Shown: positions 31,501 to 40,995 of the stretch, piece by piece
Layout of the letters: each line of letters begins with the position of its first letter
Numbering within the stretch: the first letter of the stretch is position 1
Source: Lachnospiraceae bacterium
GTDB taxonomy: Bacteria; Bacillota; Clostridia; Lachnospirales; Lachnospiraceae
Reading direction: 5' to 3'
DNA length: 64,000 nt
NCBI GenBank assembly: GCA_009780115.1
Contig: WRAQ01000007.1
Location: 1-64,000, forward strand
The notes under the pieces: generated by a model
Database searches by the model: none
Told to the model about the DNA's origin: nothing
Seen by the model: the letters and a program-made list of their open reading frames with translations, nothing else
Translations under genes and position numbers: made by a program

Positions 31501-34500
31501 TTATATCCATATTCTGACCTATATTACCGACAATCAAAATATCAGGATAGATGATATTCCTTTGGTGTCAAAAGAGGGACAAGAATTAATCTTAAATGTT
31601 TTTAATGCTACGGAATCAGATTATGACAAACGTAGTATTTTATCTTTAATAGAAGAGCAAGCAGTTATTAATCCTGAGCAGATAGCATTATATGATAAAG
31701 ACAGAAGATTAACTTACAATGAGATGGATGGAAAAGCAAATCAGCTTGCTTGCTATTTGGCGGAATCCGGGGTTAAAAAGGGTGATATCATTGCAATCAT
31801 AAGTGAGCGGAGTATAGAATTTGTAGTTGGAGTTCTGGCAATATTGAAAGCCGGCGGGGTTTTTGTTCCAATTGACCCGGATTATCCGGAAGATAGAATA
31901 CTGTACATTTTAGGGGATTGTGCCCCGGCACTTATCTTGTGTAGTGAATCGGCAGCTATTAATTGGAACGTACCCACGATAAGCATGAATGTAATTAAGG
32001 AATATGCAGGAATTGAAAAAAATAACCAGATAGCCCCCCTTTCGGCGGAGCTTGTATATATGATTTATACGTCAGGGACCACAGGAAAGCCGAAAGGTAC
32101 CATGATTACCCACGCAGGGCTTTCTAACTATATAAATTATGGTATAGAGAATTATGTTTCAAAACCACCTGTGGCACCCTTATTTACCAACCTATGCTTT
32201 GATTTGACGATGACAACTCTTTTTCTGCCTTTGTGCTGCGGGGGCAGGATTAAAATTTATAATGCCCCAATTGATGAAATGATTCGGGAAATTTTTGCCG
32301 AAGATGAGTTTACGCTAATCAAATGCACACCCGCTCATTTGAAATTTGCCGCGAACTGCGAAAAGCGGCTTCTTATGAATCTTGAAACGATGATTATTGG
32401 CGGGGAAGAATTGGAGACCATGACATCAGAGCAAGTCTTAGAAAACTTCGGGCATCACATAAAAATTCATAATGAGTATGGCCCTACGGAGGCGACCATA
32501 GGATGCTGTGACCACATATATACGGGCAATGAATTAAATAGGACAGTATCAATCGGTAAGCCAATTAATAATATGCAAATATATATTATGGAAAATGAGA
32601 GGTTATGCGGGATAGGAATCCCGGGGGAGCTATGTATTTCAGGCATAGGGATTGCCAAGGGATACTGGAATAATGAAGAGATGACGGCGGCGAAATTTGT
32701 TAGCAACCCCTTTGGCGAGGGTATTTTATATCGCACCGGTGACAAAGCAAGATGGCTTGCAGAGCAAACACTGGAATATTTGGGAAGAATAGATGAGCAG
32801 ATTAAAATACGGGGATTTAGAATCGAACCTGGTGAAATTAGTAATTGTATCAGAAAACAGGAAGGGATTAAGGATGCTGTTGTTATTACAAGAGAATCTA
32901 ATGCGGGCGAAAAACAATTGTATGGATATTATACAGCAGATGAAAATAAGGAAAATGAACAGATAAAAGAGCTTTTGCGCAAAGAACTACCGGAGTACAT
33001 GATACCGATTTATTTAATGCAAATTGACCATATTCCAATAACCCGTAACGGGAAAATAGATAAGAAATTGCTTCCGCTGATTAAAACGGATAGTGCAATG
33101 GGAAAAGCGGCTCCAAGAAATGATAAAGAAAAGGTTATTTCGGAAATATTTAAGTCCGTATTGGAAATAGAGAATGTTGGCATATATGATAATTTCTTTG
33201 AGTTAGGCGGCCATTCTTTGAAAGCAGCGAAAATGATTCACCTTATTGAGGAAGCTTTTAGGATAAAGTTAATGCTAAGTGAAATTTTTCATTTTCCTAA
33301 TATATCTAAGTTGGCCGAATATCTGGGGCAGAAGAATGAAGTCCATGGGACGGGCGGGATTCCAAGAGCGGAAACCCTTCAGTTTTATGAAGCAGCGCCG
33401 GTTCAGAAAGGCATTTATCTGATTGCCGATAATGAAAAAAGTACTGTCTATAATATGCCCTATGGGGTGAAACTTACCGGGAAGCTGGATACAACAAGGC
33501 TTAGTGCGGTATTTGAAAAAATAATAAACCGTTATGAGATTCTTAGAACCGGTTTCAGGCTTCATGAAGGAAAGATTATTCAGCAGATTTCAGAATTACC
33601 GGATTTTGATTTTAAAGTTATACCGGCGGAAGCGAAAGATTATGATTTGGCTTCCATGGTTGAACCCTTTGACCTGGCAAAAGCGCCTCTCTTGCGTATT
33701 CGGGTAATCAAAGGAGAAGAGGAAAGTATTTTATTTTTGGACATTCACCATCTTGTATGCGATGGTATTTCCCTTTCGGTGATTATTAATGAAATATCTG
33801 ATTTGTATAATGGGGCGGCGGGGGAAGAACCCAAGCTGCAATATAAGGATTACAGCCAGTGGATGTATAGCCGGGATATGAGCAGCCAGAGGCAATATTG
33901 GCTTAACAAATTTTCAGATGAAATTCCGGTTTTGGATTTACCGATAGATTTTTCACGGCCTCAATTTCAAAGCTTCCATGGTTCCCGTATTCTTAAGACT
34001 TTGGGCAATGAATTAACTAGTGCTATAAAAAAACTAGCCATCGAAAAAGGTGTTACTGAATATATGGTGTTTCTATCTATATATATGATGATGTTAAGTA
34101 ACTATAGCCGACAGGATAAAGTGGTTGTCGGTTGCCCTGTTACCGGAAGAACAGACAAAGATATCCACAATATGCCGGGGATGTTTGTGAACTCCGTGGG
34201 GTTAATCGGAGAGGTAAATCAGGATTCCGGTTATCAGGATTTCCTTAAACAAATTAAAATCAATACCTTAGAAGCATACAGCAATCAGGAATATCCGCTT
34301 GAAGTTTTATTGGATGATTTAAAGATAAAAAGGGACTATTCCAGAAATCCTTTGTTTCAGGTGATGCTTGTGATGCAGAATCAAGAGCAGGTTAATTTTA
34401 AATTAGATGAAATTAAGGCCAATGAAATTAATATTAAGAGTTTTGTATCTAAATTTGATTTAACGCTTTGTATCAAAGAAGTGGACAATACTTTCCGCAT

Positions 34501-37500
34501 TGAATTTGAATATTGTACGGATTTGTTTCGAAAAGAAACGATTGGCTATATGTTAGAGCATTTCATATGCCTGATTGCAGGTGTTACCGATAATCCTAAT
34601 AAGATACTTAAAGAATATTCCATGGTTTCTGCAGAAGAACAAAAGAAAATTCTGACAAAGTTCAATCATACTAAGCTGAAGTATGAAGAAAATTTATACA
34701 TTCATGAAATATTTGAGAAGGTATCAGCATTTAGTCCGGATTCGATAGCAGTATGGCATAATGGCAAAAACTTAACATACAGACAATTAAATGAAAAAGC
34801 TAATCAACTCGCCTCGTGGCTTATGAAAAATGTAGTTGCAGATGGAAACCATGTGGCAATACTTGCAGATAAGTCAATCGAAACGGTTATCAGTATCATT
34901 GCGGTCTTAAAATCCGGGGCTGCCTATGTGCCAATAGATAGGGAAATGCCGGAAAAGAGGCGAAGTTATGTGCTTTCAGACACCAGCCCGGTAATAATTC
35001 TTACCAATGAATGTTTTGTTTTAAAGGGTTGGAATATCCAGGAGGTTTCTCTAAAAGATTGGAAGTTTGGGCAGGAACCGGTAAAAAATACTAATCTGCC
35101 ATACGACGAAGAACGTTTGGCATATATACTTTATACATCTGGTACCACCGGAAATCCCAAAGGGGTGATGGTTAAGCATTCGGGGGTTGTTAATCTGGCA
35201 CATTTCCAAAGGAAACAATATAAAATTACACAACAAGACCGTATTTTGCAATTTGCGAACTTTGTATTTGATGCCTCAGTATGGGAATGCGTAATGGCTT
35301 TATTAAATGGGGCTACCCTTTACATTCCCAATGAAGAGACTATTTTGGAGCCAAAGAAGCTGGAAAAATTTGCCGAAGAGAATCAGATTACGGTTATGAC
35401 AATACCGCCCCACTACTTTCTACAGATGCAAATTTCTGATATAAGGGTACTTATTACGGCGGGGTCAGCCCCGGATCTAAGTGTGCTTGAGCGGGTCCCG
35501 GATAGCACATGTTATGTGAATGCGTATGGACCAACTGAGGTGACAGTATGCGGGACAGACTGGATTTGGGATAAAAGCGAAATAACAAATATAATTCCCA
35601 TCGGACGGCCAATTGCCAATACGCAGATTTATATCCTGCGGCATGGAAATCTTTGTGGAATCGGGGTCCCGGGAGAAATCTGTATCAGTGGGGCAGGTGT
35701 GACAAAAGGGTACTTAAATCAAAAAAAACTTACCGCCGAAAAATTTGTAAAAAATCCTTTTGGACAGGGTATGATGTACAAAACAGGAGACGTAGGCCGA
35801 TGGCTGGATAATGGCAATGTAGAGTTTTTGGGACGTATGGATGAACAGGTTAAGGTCAGGGGATACCGGATCGAGCTCAAGGAGATAGAAAATGTAATCA
35901 GGAAAATCAAAGGGATAAAGGATGCTGTAGCAATTGTCAGGGAAAATGAAGCTTGTGAAAGTAATATTTATGCTTACTATACTTCTGAGTTTCCTCTGAA
36001 TGGAAACGAGATAAAAAAAGAGTTGCGCAAATCCCTTCCGGAATATATGATCCCTTCCTGTATCATATCGGTTGAAAGCATTCCGGTAAACCGCAGCGGA
36101 AAAGTGGATAAAACCAAGTTGCCAGCCGAGGTTATAGTCACTGAACAGGACGATGAGCAGGCAATTACCGAAAATCAAAAGGAGATTGGGGCAATATTTG
36201 AATTTGTCCTTGGTATCAATAAGGCTGGAAAAAAGACAGACTTTTTTGAGTCCGGCGGACATTCCCTGAAAGCTGTTAAGATAATTAACGAGATTGAGAA
36301 AAAATATAACATCCGTTTATCTGTTAAGGATATATTCATTTACCCGACCCCGGAAAGTCTGGCAGCTTATATTGAAGAAAATGCAAAAGATAAATACTAT
36401 GAAGCGATTCAGGCATGTAAGGAAAAGGATTTTTATCCTGTCTCCCATATGCAAAAAGGTATTTATATCATATGCAAGATGAAAGATACGATAAGTTATA
36501 ACATGCCCAAGGCGATATCTTTCAAAGGAAGATTAAATCTTGAAAAACTGCGAAATGTTTTTTCCATTTTGCTTAAGCGCCATGAAATTCTTAGAACTAG
36601 CTTCCATGTTGAGCAAAACGAAGTGGTTCAAAAAGTGCATCGAAAGGCAGAAGTTGAAATAAGCTATGCGGAAGCAGAAGAATTTACAGAAAGAATGATG
36701 AATGAATTTGTCCGTGTTTTTGACTTAGGCAAAGCGCCGCTTGTTAGGGCAGGAATTATCAGGCAAAAGGAATATGACGTACTGCTGTTGGATATCCACC
36801 ATATTATTTCAGATGGTTTAAGTGCGGATATCCTGACTAGAGAGATATCAGCTTTATACAATGGTGTAATACTTAAGGAGAACACCATCCAATATAAGGA
36901 TTTTAGCAGTTGGCTGAAAACCCGGGATACCGGGGCGCATAGAAAGTTTTGGATAGAGGAAGTGGGAGGAGAGGCCAGTGTGCTTAATTTCCCATTGGAC
37001 AAATCAAGACCCAAATATCAGACTTTCCAGGGTGACAGAATTGTGATGAATTTTGCCGAGGAGACAAGTAAGCTTATCCGAAGAATGGGGAGAGACTATA
37101 GTGTTTCTGATTATATGATTTTTCTGGCTGGCTATATGATACTTTTATCAAAATATTCGCGGCAGGAGGATGTTATGATTGGCAGCCCTCTGGCAGGCAG
37201 ATTCCGTAAAGAGACGGAAAACATGCTTGGTATGTTTGTCAATACAATGCCTATCCGGGAAAAAATTGAGAAGAATCAAACATTTACCGACTTCTTGCAG
37301 AAGATAAAAAATAAAGTCCTTCAAGTAGTTGAACACGAAGCTTATTCTTTTGAGTCACTCATCAGTCAATTGGGTATCAAGCCGGATCACTCAAGAAATG
37401 CCTTGTTTGATATAGTACTTGCTGTGCAAAACCAAAAAGCGGCCGCGTGGAGGTTGAATGAGGCAGAAACGGTAAAAGTATGGGAAGTAAACACCAATAC

Positions 37501-39379
37501 CTCCAAGTTTGATATTACTTTGATTATAGATAGTTCTAAACCCAAATATGAAATGGAATTAGAATATTGTACCGATTTGTTTTACAAAGAAACAATGGAA
37601 CGTATGCTTAAGCATTTCATATGTCTTATGAAAGATATTTCATTAAACCCTAATAAAATCATTGATGAATTTTCTATGGTTGATGAAGATGAAAAATCTG
37701 CTTTACTTTGTATGTCGCAAGCTACCATGACCGGATATTTTGATTCAGAGCTTATCCATGAGAGATTTGAAAACATAGCCGTACAATTTCCGGAACGGAT
37801 AGCAATAATACATAATGAAAGGCAAATAACTTACCGGGAATTGAATGAAAAAGCAAATCAGACAGCACATTATCTGCGTATAAAAGGGGTAGGGCGAAAT
37901 AGCTTAGTTGCTGTATTAGGGGAGAAAAAGATTGAAACCATGATTTTAATTTTAGGTATTCTAAAAGCAGGAGGAGCTTATGTACCAATTGACCCTGAAT
38001 ATCCGGCTGAACGAATCGAATATATCTTAGAAGATTGCCAGCCGGTATTATTTTTGAAAGATGTTCCGCTTTCTGAAAAAAATAAAACAAATCCCAAACA
38101 CATTAATGAGGCAGATGATTTGGCTTATATTATTTATACGTCAGGGACGACTGGGAAACCAAAGGGGGTCATGCTAGAACACAAAGGGCTTATAAATCTG
38201 TATTATCATTGCCAAATTGCGTATGGTTTAAGTGAAGAAGAGGTTGTTTTGCAATTTGCCAACCTGACATTCGATGCTTCGGTATGGGAAATTGCAATGG
38301 CATTTTTAAGTGGGGGGACCTTATGTATAGTGGATAAGGAAATTATTACGGATGTCAGAAAATTTGAACGTTATGTATATGCTAATGGGGTGACTTTACT
38401 ACTTTTACCCCCTCAATATTATCTTCAGGTGGAACTATCAGGCATAAAGAGAATTATTACCGGAGGTTCCCCGGCCGACAAAACTGTGCTTGATCATGTG
38501 CCGGACAATATAGTTTATTCAAACGCATATGGGCCGACAGAGATTACTGTATTCTGTACTGATTGGGAAGCCCGGCCCGGAGAAATTGTCGAGAAAGTAC
38601 CGATTGGCAGGCCGATAAGTAATACGAGCATCTATATCATGGATAATAATCAGATTTGCGGTATTGGCGTACCGGGTGAGTTATGCGTGGGGGGCCCCGG
38701 AGTGGCCAGGGGTTATTTGAATCAATCAGGTCTGACTAAGGAGCGGTTTGTAACGAATCTACAAGGCGAGTCAAGAATCTATCGCACAGGTGATTTGGCA
38801 AGATGGACAGAAAACGGGACGATTGAATATCTTGGCCGGATGGATAACCAAGTCAAAATACGGGGCCACCGGGTTGAGTTAGGGGAAATTGAGAGTGTTA
38901 TCCGGACTGTGGCAGGGGTTAAGGATGCAATTGTAATTGTAAGAAAATCAGGCGATACGGATGAGCAGTTATATGCGTATTTTACATCTGACATAGTTAT
39001 CAATATGGATGAGATTAAACAAGTTTTACATAGAAAACTCCCGGAATATATGATTCCTAAGCTCATGATGAAACTTGAAGAGATACCGGTCGGGCAAAGC
39101 GGAAAACCTCAACACCACAAATTGCCGGATATCAAAATGGTCAGTGAAAAAGAATATATGATACCAAACGGAGAAAAAGAGCAAGCGGTAGCAAATGTAT
39201 ATATGCAAGTTTTGAAACTTGACAAGGTTGGTAGGAATGACAGCTTTTTTGACCTTGGGGGCAATTCAATGAAAGCTATTATCGTAATTAACCATCTTAA
39301 TAAAAAAGGATATAAAATCAGCTCCCAGGATATTATGAGGTATCCGGTTGTAGAAAAACTGGCCGCCCGGTTAAAGTAA
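28526..39379 (+). CDS. Four-module NRPS, A-PCP-C-A-PCP-C-A-PCP-C-A-PCP, no thioesterase
   Basis: The protein has 3617 residues; GAGGT precedes the ATG. It starts with an A domain (loading module) and ends on a PCP. PCP serines are S542 (GGHS), S1564, S2580 and S3581 (GGNS). Condensation motifs are H721-H722 with HHxxxDK in C1 (the usual Gly is Lys), H1741-H1742 in C2 and H2758-H2759 in C3, both canonical HHxxxDG. Aligning A4-A5 by eye to PheA gives these pockets. A1 has Ala at the Asp235 position (A210) and reads A-M-W-L-F-A-M-G-V, so probably not an alpha-amino acid. A2 (D1226) reads DLTKIGEIGK, close to the Asn code. A3 (D2249) reads DAWTIAAVCK, close to Phe. A4 (D3250) reads DAWLIGAVFK, nearest Leu. 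No epimerase, methyltransferase, reductase or thioesterase domain is present, so L-residues and release or hand-off in trans are expected. Confidence 0.95.
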   Translation: MNKITEEFCYGGKMEWEKATCHEFFELTAEKYPDKIALRMKDECFTYSELNKKANQLARNLRKKGVGPDVCVAIMGEKELETIISILAIWKAGGAFVAIDNNLGEERVTYILKDCKSLLLLKCRKELNFSTDIPVISMLDEGYYQGEDDNPENVVDGSNLAYFVYTSGSTGTPKGVMQHHRGTVRFHNHFLINDISPNDTLLQFSSFSFAMSVWELSISFFTGATLCMIPEYYVLDTREFEKYIQKYKVNILLLPRQYIEQVKCYDGVDKIFTAGSEMTSEVFDYIPKGVQFTQMYGTSEVSGVVTQWRYSGEAVESKLPIGKPMPNCYVYIVKEGRLCSIGEIGDIYIAGECISRGYVSKPELTKEVFIPNLFGDGIMYATGDMGRWLADGNIVFHGRKDSQVKIRGYRVELGEIEAVLRSKESIQEAAVVLKEDKQKEKIICAYITADKEIDLSVLKKELRKSLPEYMIPAKIMQLKEMPLTISRKLDKNRLPDIDLAIRSNYIPPETKLQKQLASMFEKILGVENVGIKDSFFDLGGHSLSVSKLLNAININCGIYLSIKSIFEHPVISELSEEVEKCRNKVQEDMSVPKSHKKEKYAMSPVQKGIYFACQMNENTAYNIFSGYRLEGILDVRKLYDALEELTVRHEMLRTSFHIENGELVQCVHDEAIVNFEFKKDNRDIEELISEFNRIFQLEKAPLMRVCLIEQKDCHLLMMEIHHIITDKTSNAIFFNELSCIYNNTQLSQKTLDYIDYSEWINHRNLELQKKFWLEKFAEPNSVIELPLDMTRPQIQDFAGDSVSAFVSPKLRGKISGLGKITNTTDYMIFMSVFMVLLSQYSGQDDIVVGTPISGRATHDLEDMFGMFVNSMPMRGKPEKDKDFASFLKEIMNFSLMAYENQEYPFEELVRQLKVKRDISRNPLFDYMLVMQNTQEQNLEMDCLKISALKQNNFTAKFDLTIFIYNREGQYEIQLEYCSKLFKRSTAMSMLEHYIHILTYITDNQNIRIDDIPLVSKEGQELILNVFNATESDYDKRSILSLIEEQAVINPEQIALYDKDRRLTYNEMDGKANQLACYLAESGVKKGDIIAIISERSIEFVVGVLAILKAGGVFVPIDPDYPEDRILYILGDCAPALILCSESAAINWNVPTISMNVIKEYAGIEKNNQIAPLSAELVYMIYTSGTTGKPKGTMITHAGLSNYINYGIENYVSKPPVAPLFTNLCFDLTMTTLFLPLCCGGRIKIYNAPIDEMIREIFAEDEFTLIKCTPAHLKFAANCEKRLLMNLETMIIGGEELETMTSEQVLENFGHHIKIHNEYGPTEATIGCCDHIYTGNELNRTVSIGKPINNMQIYIMENERLCGIGIPGELCISGIGIAKGYWNNEEMTAAKFVSNPFGEGILYRTGDKARWLAEQTLEYLGRIDEQIKIRGFRIEPGEISNCIRKQEGIKDAVVITRESNAGEKQLYGYYTADENKENEQIKELLRKELPEYMIPIYLMQIDHIPITRNGKIDKKLLPLIKTDSAMGKAAPRNDKEKVISEIFKSVLEIENVGIYDNFFELGGHSLKAAKMIHLIEEAFRIKLMLSEIFHFPNISKLAEYLGQKNEVHGTGGIPRAETLQFYEAAPVQKGIYLIADNEKSTVYNMPYGVKLTGKLDTTRLSAVFEKIINRYEILRTGFRLHEGKIIQQISELPDFDFKVIPAEAKDYDLASMVEPFDLAKAPLLRIRVIKGEEESILFLDIHHLVCDGISLSVIINEISDLYNGAAGEEPKLQYKDYSQWMYSRDMSSQRQYWLNKFSDEIPVLDLPIDFSRPQFQSFHGSRILKTLGNELTSAIKKLAIEKGVTEYMVFLSIYMMMLSNYSRQDKVVVGCPVTGRTDKDIHNMPGMFVNSVGLIGEVNQDSGYQDFLKQIKINTLEAYSNQEYPLEVLLDDLKIKRDYSRNPLFQVMLVMQNQEQVNFKLDEIKANEINIKSFVSKFDLTLCIKEVDNTFRIEFEYCTDLFRKETIGYMLEHFICLIAGVTDNPNKILKEYSMVSAEEQKKILTKFNHTKLKYEENLYIHEIFEKVSAFSPDSIAVWHNGKNLTYRQLNEKANQLASWLMKNVVADGNHVAILADKSIETVISIIAVLKSGAAYVPIDREMPEKRRSYVLSDTSPVIILTNECFVLKGWNIQEVSLKDWKFGQEPVKNTNLPYDEERLAYILYTSGTTGNPKGVMVKHSGVVNLAHFQRKQYKITQQDRILQFANFVFDASVWECVMALLNGATLYIPNEETILEPKKLEKFAEENQITVMTIPPHYFLQMQISDIRVLITAGSAPDLSVLERVPDSTCYVNAYGPTEVTVCGTDWIWDKSEITNIIPIGRPIANTQIYILRHGNLCGIGVPGEICISGAGVTKGYLNQKKLTAEKFVKNPFGQGMMYKTGDVGRWLDNGNVEFLGRMDEQVKVRGYRIELKEIENVIRKIKGIKDAVAIVRENEACESNIYAYYTSEFPLNGNEIKKELRKSLPEYMIPSCIISVESIPVNRSGKVDKTKLPAEVIVTEQDDEQAITENQKEIGAIFEFVLGINKAGKKTDFFESGGHSLKAVKIINEIEKKYNIRLSVKDIFIYPTPESLAAYIEENAKDKYYEAIQACKEKDFYPVSHMQKGIYIICKMKDTISYNMPKAISFKGRLNLEKLRNVFSILLKRHEILRTSFHVEQNEVVQKVHRKAEVEISYAEAEEFTERMMNEFVRVFDLGKAPLVRAGIIRQKEYDVLLLDIHHIISDGLSADILTREISALYNGVILKENTIQYKDFSSWLKTRDTGAHRKFWIEEVGGEASVLNFPLDKSRPKYQTFQGDRIVMNFAEETSKLIRRMGRDYSVSDYMIFLAGYMILLSKYSRQEDVMIGSPLAGRFRKETENMLGMFVNTMPIREKIEKNQTFTDFLQKIKNKVLQVVEHEAYSFESLISQLGIKPDHSRNALFDIVLAVQNQKAAAWRLNEAETVKVWEVNTNTSKFDITLIIDSSKPKYEMELEYCTDLFYKETMERMLKHFICLMKDISLNPNKIIDEFSMVDEDEKSALLCMSQATMTGYFDSELIHERFENIAVQFPERIAIIHNERQITYRELNEKANQTAHYLRIKGVGRNSLVAVLGEKKIETMILILGILKAGGAYVPIDPEYPAERIEYILEDCQPVLFLKDVPLSEKNKTNPKHINEADDLAYIIYTSGTTGKPKGVMLEHKGLINLYYHCQIAYGLSEEEVVLQFANLTFDASVWEIAMAFLSGGTLCIVDKEIITDVRKFERYVYANGVTLLLLPPQYYLQVELSGIKRIITGGSPADKTVLDHVPDNIVYSNAYGPTEITVFCTDWEARPGEIVEKVPIGRPISNTSIYIMDNNQICGIGVPGELCVGGPGVARGYLNQSGLTKERFVTNLQGESRIYRTGDLARWTENGTIEYLGRMDNQVKIRGHRVELGEIESVIRTVAGVKDAIVIVRKSGDTDEQLYAYFTSDIVINMDEIKQVLHRKLPEYMIPKLMMKLEEIPVGQSGKPQHHKLPDIKMVSEKEYMIPNGEKEQAVANVYMQVLKLDKVGRNDSFFDLGGNSMKAIIVINHLNKKGYKISSQDIMRYPVVEKLAARLK

Positions 39380-39393
39380 AGGAAGATATTTAT

Positions 39394-40986
39394 ATGATGA
39401 AGCTAGAAATGAATCTAATAAAAATGCCCCGGTTGAGAAAAGGCAAGTTTTCCATATTCTTTTGTGTGGACGATGCTATTGCTACAATAGCGGCTTATTA
39501 TCAAAGAAGCTATGAATATATGTACCGTGATGCCCTTTATTATCGTTATGACAAAAAAAATGAATATATCGGAAAGAGTATATATGTCCCCTACTTATTT
39601 CAAAAGCAGTTGCGGGAATGCTGCGGAATTACTATGGAATTTCAAAATCATACGGAGCATCCCTATGACTTGGTGAAAAAGGAATTGGATGCTAAAAATC
39701 CCGTTTTTATGGCTATTAATGCTTATTACTGTCCATGGGACTGGCGCTATGGGGAAATTGAGGACGGGGGACATGCAATTATACTAAATGGATATGATGA
39801 GCAGAATCAATCCCTATTATGTATTGACCCTTATTATGATCAGATTGATTTGGTATTGCCGCTGCATCTTTTTAGTAAAGGAATTATGCAGATTGCCACT
39901 TTCCGCAAAGAAAACTATGATAAAAATATAGACAACGAATCCTTTTTGCAGGAAAGCCTACAAAATATGGTGGATAAGCCTTTTTATTCTGATGCCGAAA
40001 AGCTGGCAGCAGATATTGGACAGAATTTTTTATTTGAATACGAAATTTCAAATTATGATCCTCTTGAAGAAATAAGCGGAGAAGAAATGTCAAAGCGGGT
40101 TGCTTTAGAAGCAGCCTTTACCGCTTTGTCCAATAATCGGCAACGTTATGCAGTTATGCTTAAGTTAATTGGGGAAAAATCACCCGGGCTTAAGGATATG
40201 ACTATTGGTGCCATAGATAGGCTGATTGCTTTTGCCGAACAGTGGGATATGCTAAGATATATGATAATGAAAGGCATCATGTTAAAAAAAGCTTCTGTCA
40301 TAACGGAATACGCCCCTGAAAAAATAAAGATAATTGCCTTGTCGGAAAAAGAGTACTTTGAAGAATTAGTGGAAAATAAAGAGAAGGGTTTATGGAGAAT
40401 GGCATCAGACAGGACATGTGATGAACAGCTTACAATATCAGAAATATTTCATTATGAGCTTAATCAATTCTGTAACAATGAGGGAATTGGAGATTTTGAA
40501 AATACTTCTGCCAACTTAAATGATAAGGGCGACTATTTCCTGCTTGATGACTTTTCCGAGAAAATGAGTTTCCTGGATATGAGTTTTCAAGTATCAGGAC
40601 TGCATAATGGGAAAGCAGATAATGTGATTTGTCAGGGTCAAAAGTTAAAAGTTCTGCCTGACTATTATATAGCTTGCGTGATATTAGGCTGTTCCGACTT
40701 TGGGCAATGCATAGATAGGGTAAGGTTTGTCTACGAGGATGGAAAGGAAGAGGAGTGTCGAATAGAAATGCCGGAATGGCAGCCGGAGCTGCAATATGGG
40801 GAACCGGAAGGAACGGCCTTTGTCTTAAGGTCAGTGGAATGTTATGAAGGCAGCAAATCAATCAATAGTGACGGGAAAAGGTTATATGTGAGGAAACTTA
40901 AACTTAACCAAGAAAAAAGGCTTATATCCTTAATGCTTCCGCAAACGCCCTGTTTGCATATATTTAGCTTGTTTTTGGCGAAATAG
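39394..40986 (+). CDS. BtrH/C39-like papain-fold protein with long C-terminal extension (second copy)
   Basis: The protein has 530 residues and starts 14 bases after the NRPS stop. The N-terminal domain (about 1-180) shows a full Cys-His-Asp set: C24 in FFCVDD, H127 in GGHAIILNGYD and D145 in CIDPYYD, the usual arrangement of C39/BtrH-like papain folds. Residues about 190-530 form an extension absent from the gene at 27514. Its last 150 residues look beta-rich, perhaps a carbohydrate-binding or jelly-roll-like module; this is inference. No signal peptide is visible. It is the last gene of the biosynthetic unit, which ends 9 bases from the convergent M20 gene. The likely role is thioester release, cyclisation or acyl transfer from the last NRPS carrier, by analogy with BtrH. 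A bacteriocin-leader-type protease is less likely because no peptide substrate gene is nearby. Confidence 0.62.
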   Translation: MMKLEMNLIKMPRLRKGKFSIFFCVDDAIATIAAYYQRSYEYMYRDALYYRYDKKNEYIGKSIYVPYLFQKQLRECCGITMEFQNHTEHPYDLVKKELDAKNPVFMAINAYYCPWDWRYGEIEDGGHAIILNGYDEQNQSLLCIDPYYDQIDLVLPLHLFSKGIMQIATFRKENYDKNIDNESFLQESLQNMVDKPFYSDAEKLAADIGQNFLFEYEISNYDPLEEISGEEMSKRVALEAAFTALSNNRQRYAVMLKLIGEKSPGLKDMTIGAIDRLIAFAEQWDMLRYMIMKGIMLKKASVITEYAPEKIKIIALSEKEYFEELVENKEKGLWRMASDRTCDEQLTISEIFHYELNQFCNNEGIGDFENTSANLNDKGDYFLLDDFSEKMSFLDMSFQVSGLHNGKADNVICQGQKLKVLPDYYIACVILGCSDFGQCIDRVRFVYEDGKEEECRIEMPEWQPELQYGEPEGTAFVLRSVECYEGSKSINSDGKRLYVRKLKLNQEKRLISLMLPQTPCLHIFSLFLAK

Positions 40987-40995
40987 TGGATGCCA

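Noticed and set aside
28526-33100. N-acyl-D-Asn prodrug scheme as in colibactin or xenocoumacin, with M20 as the activating peptidase
   Set aside because: Asn is predicted at position two, but there is no starter C domain and no epimerase, and the M20 family differs from the known prodrug peptidases. It was kept only as a remote possibility.
35714-36262. Long minus-strand reading frame inside the NRPS
   Set aside because: It is opposite an intact A-PCP region and its translation has no recognisable features.
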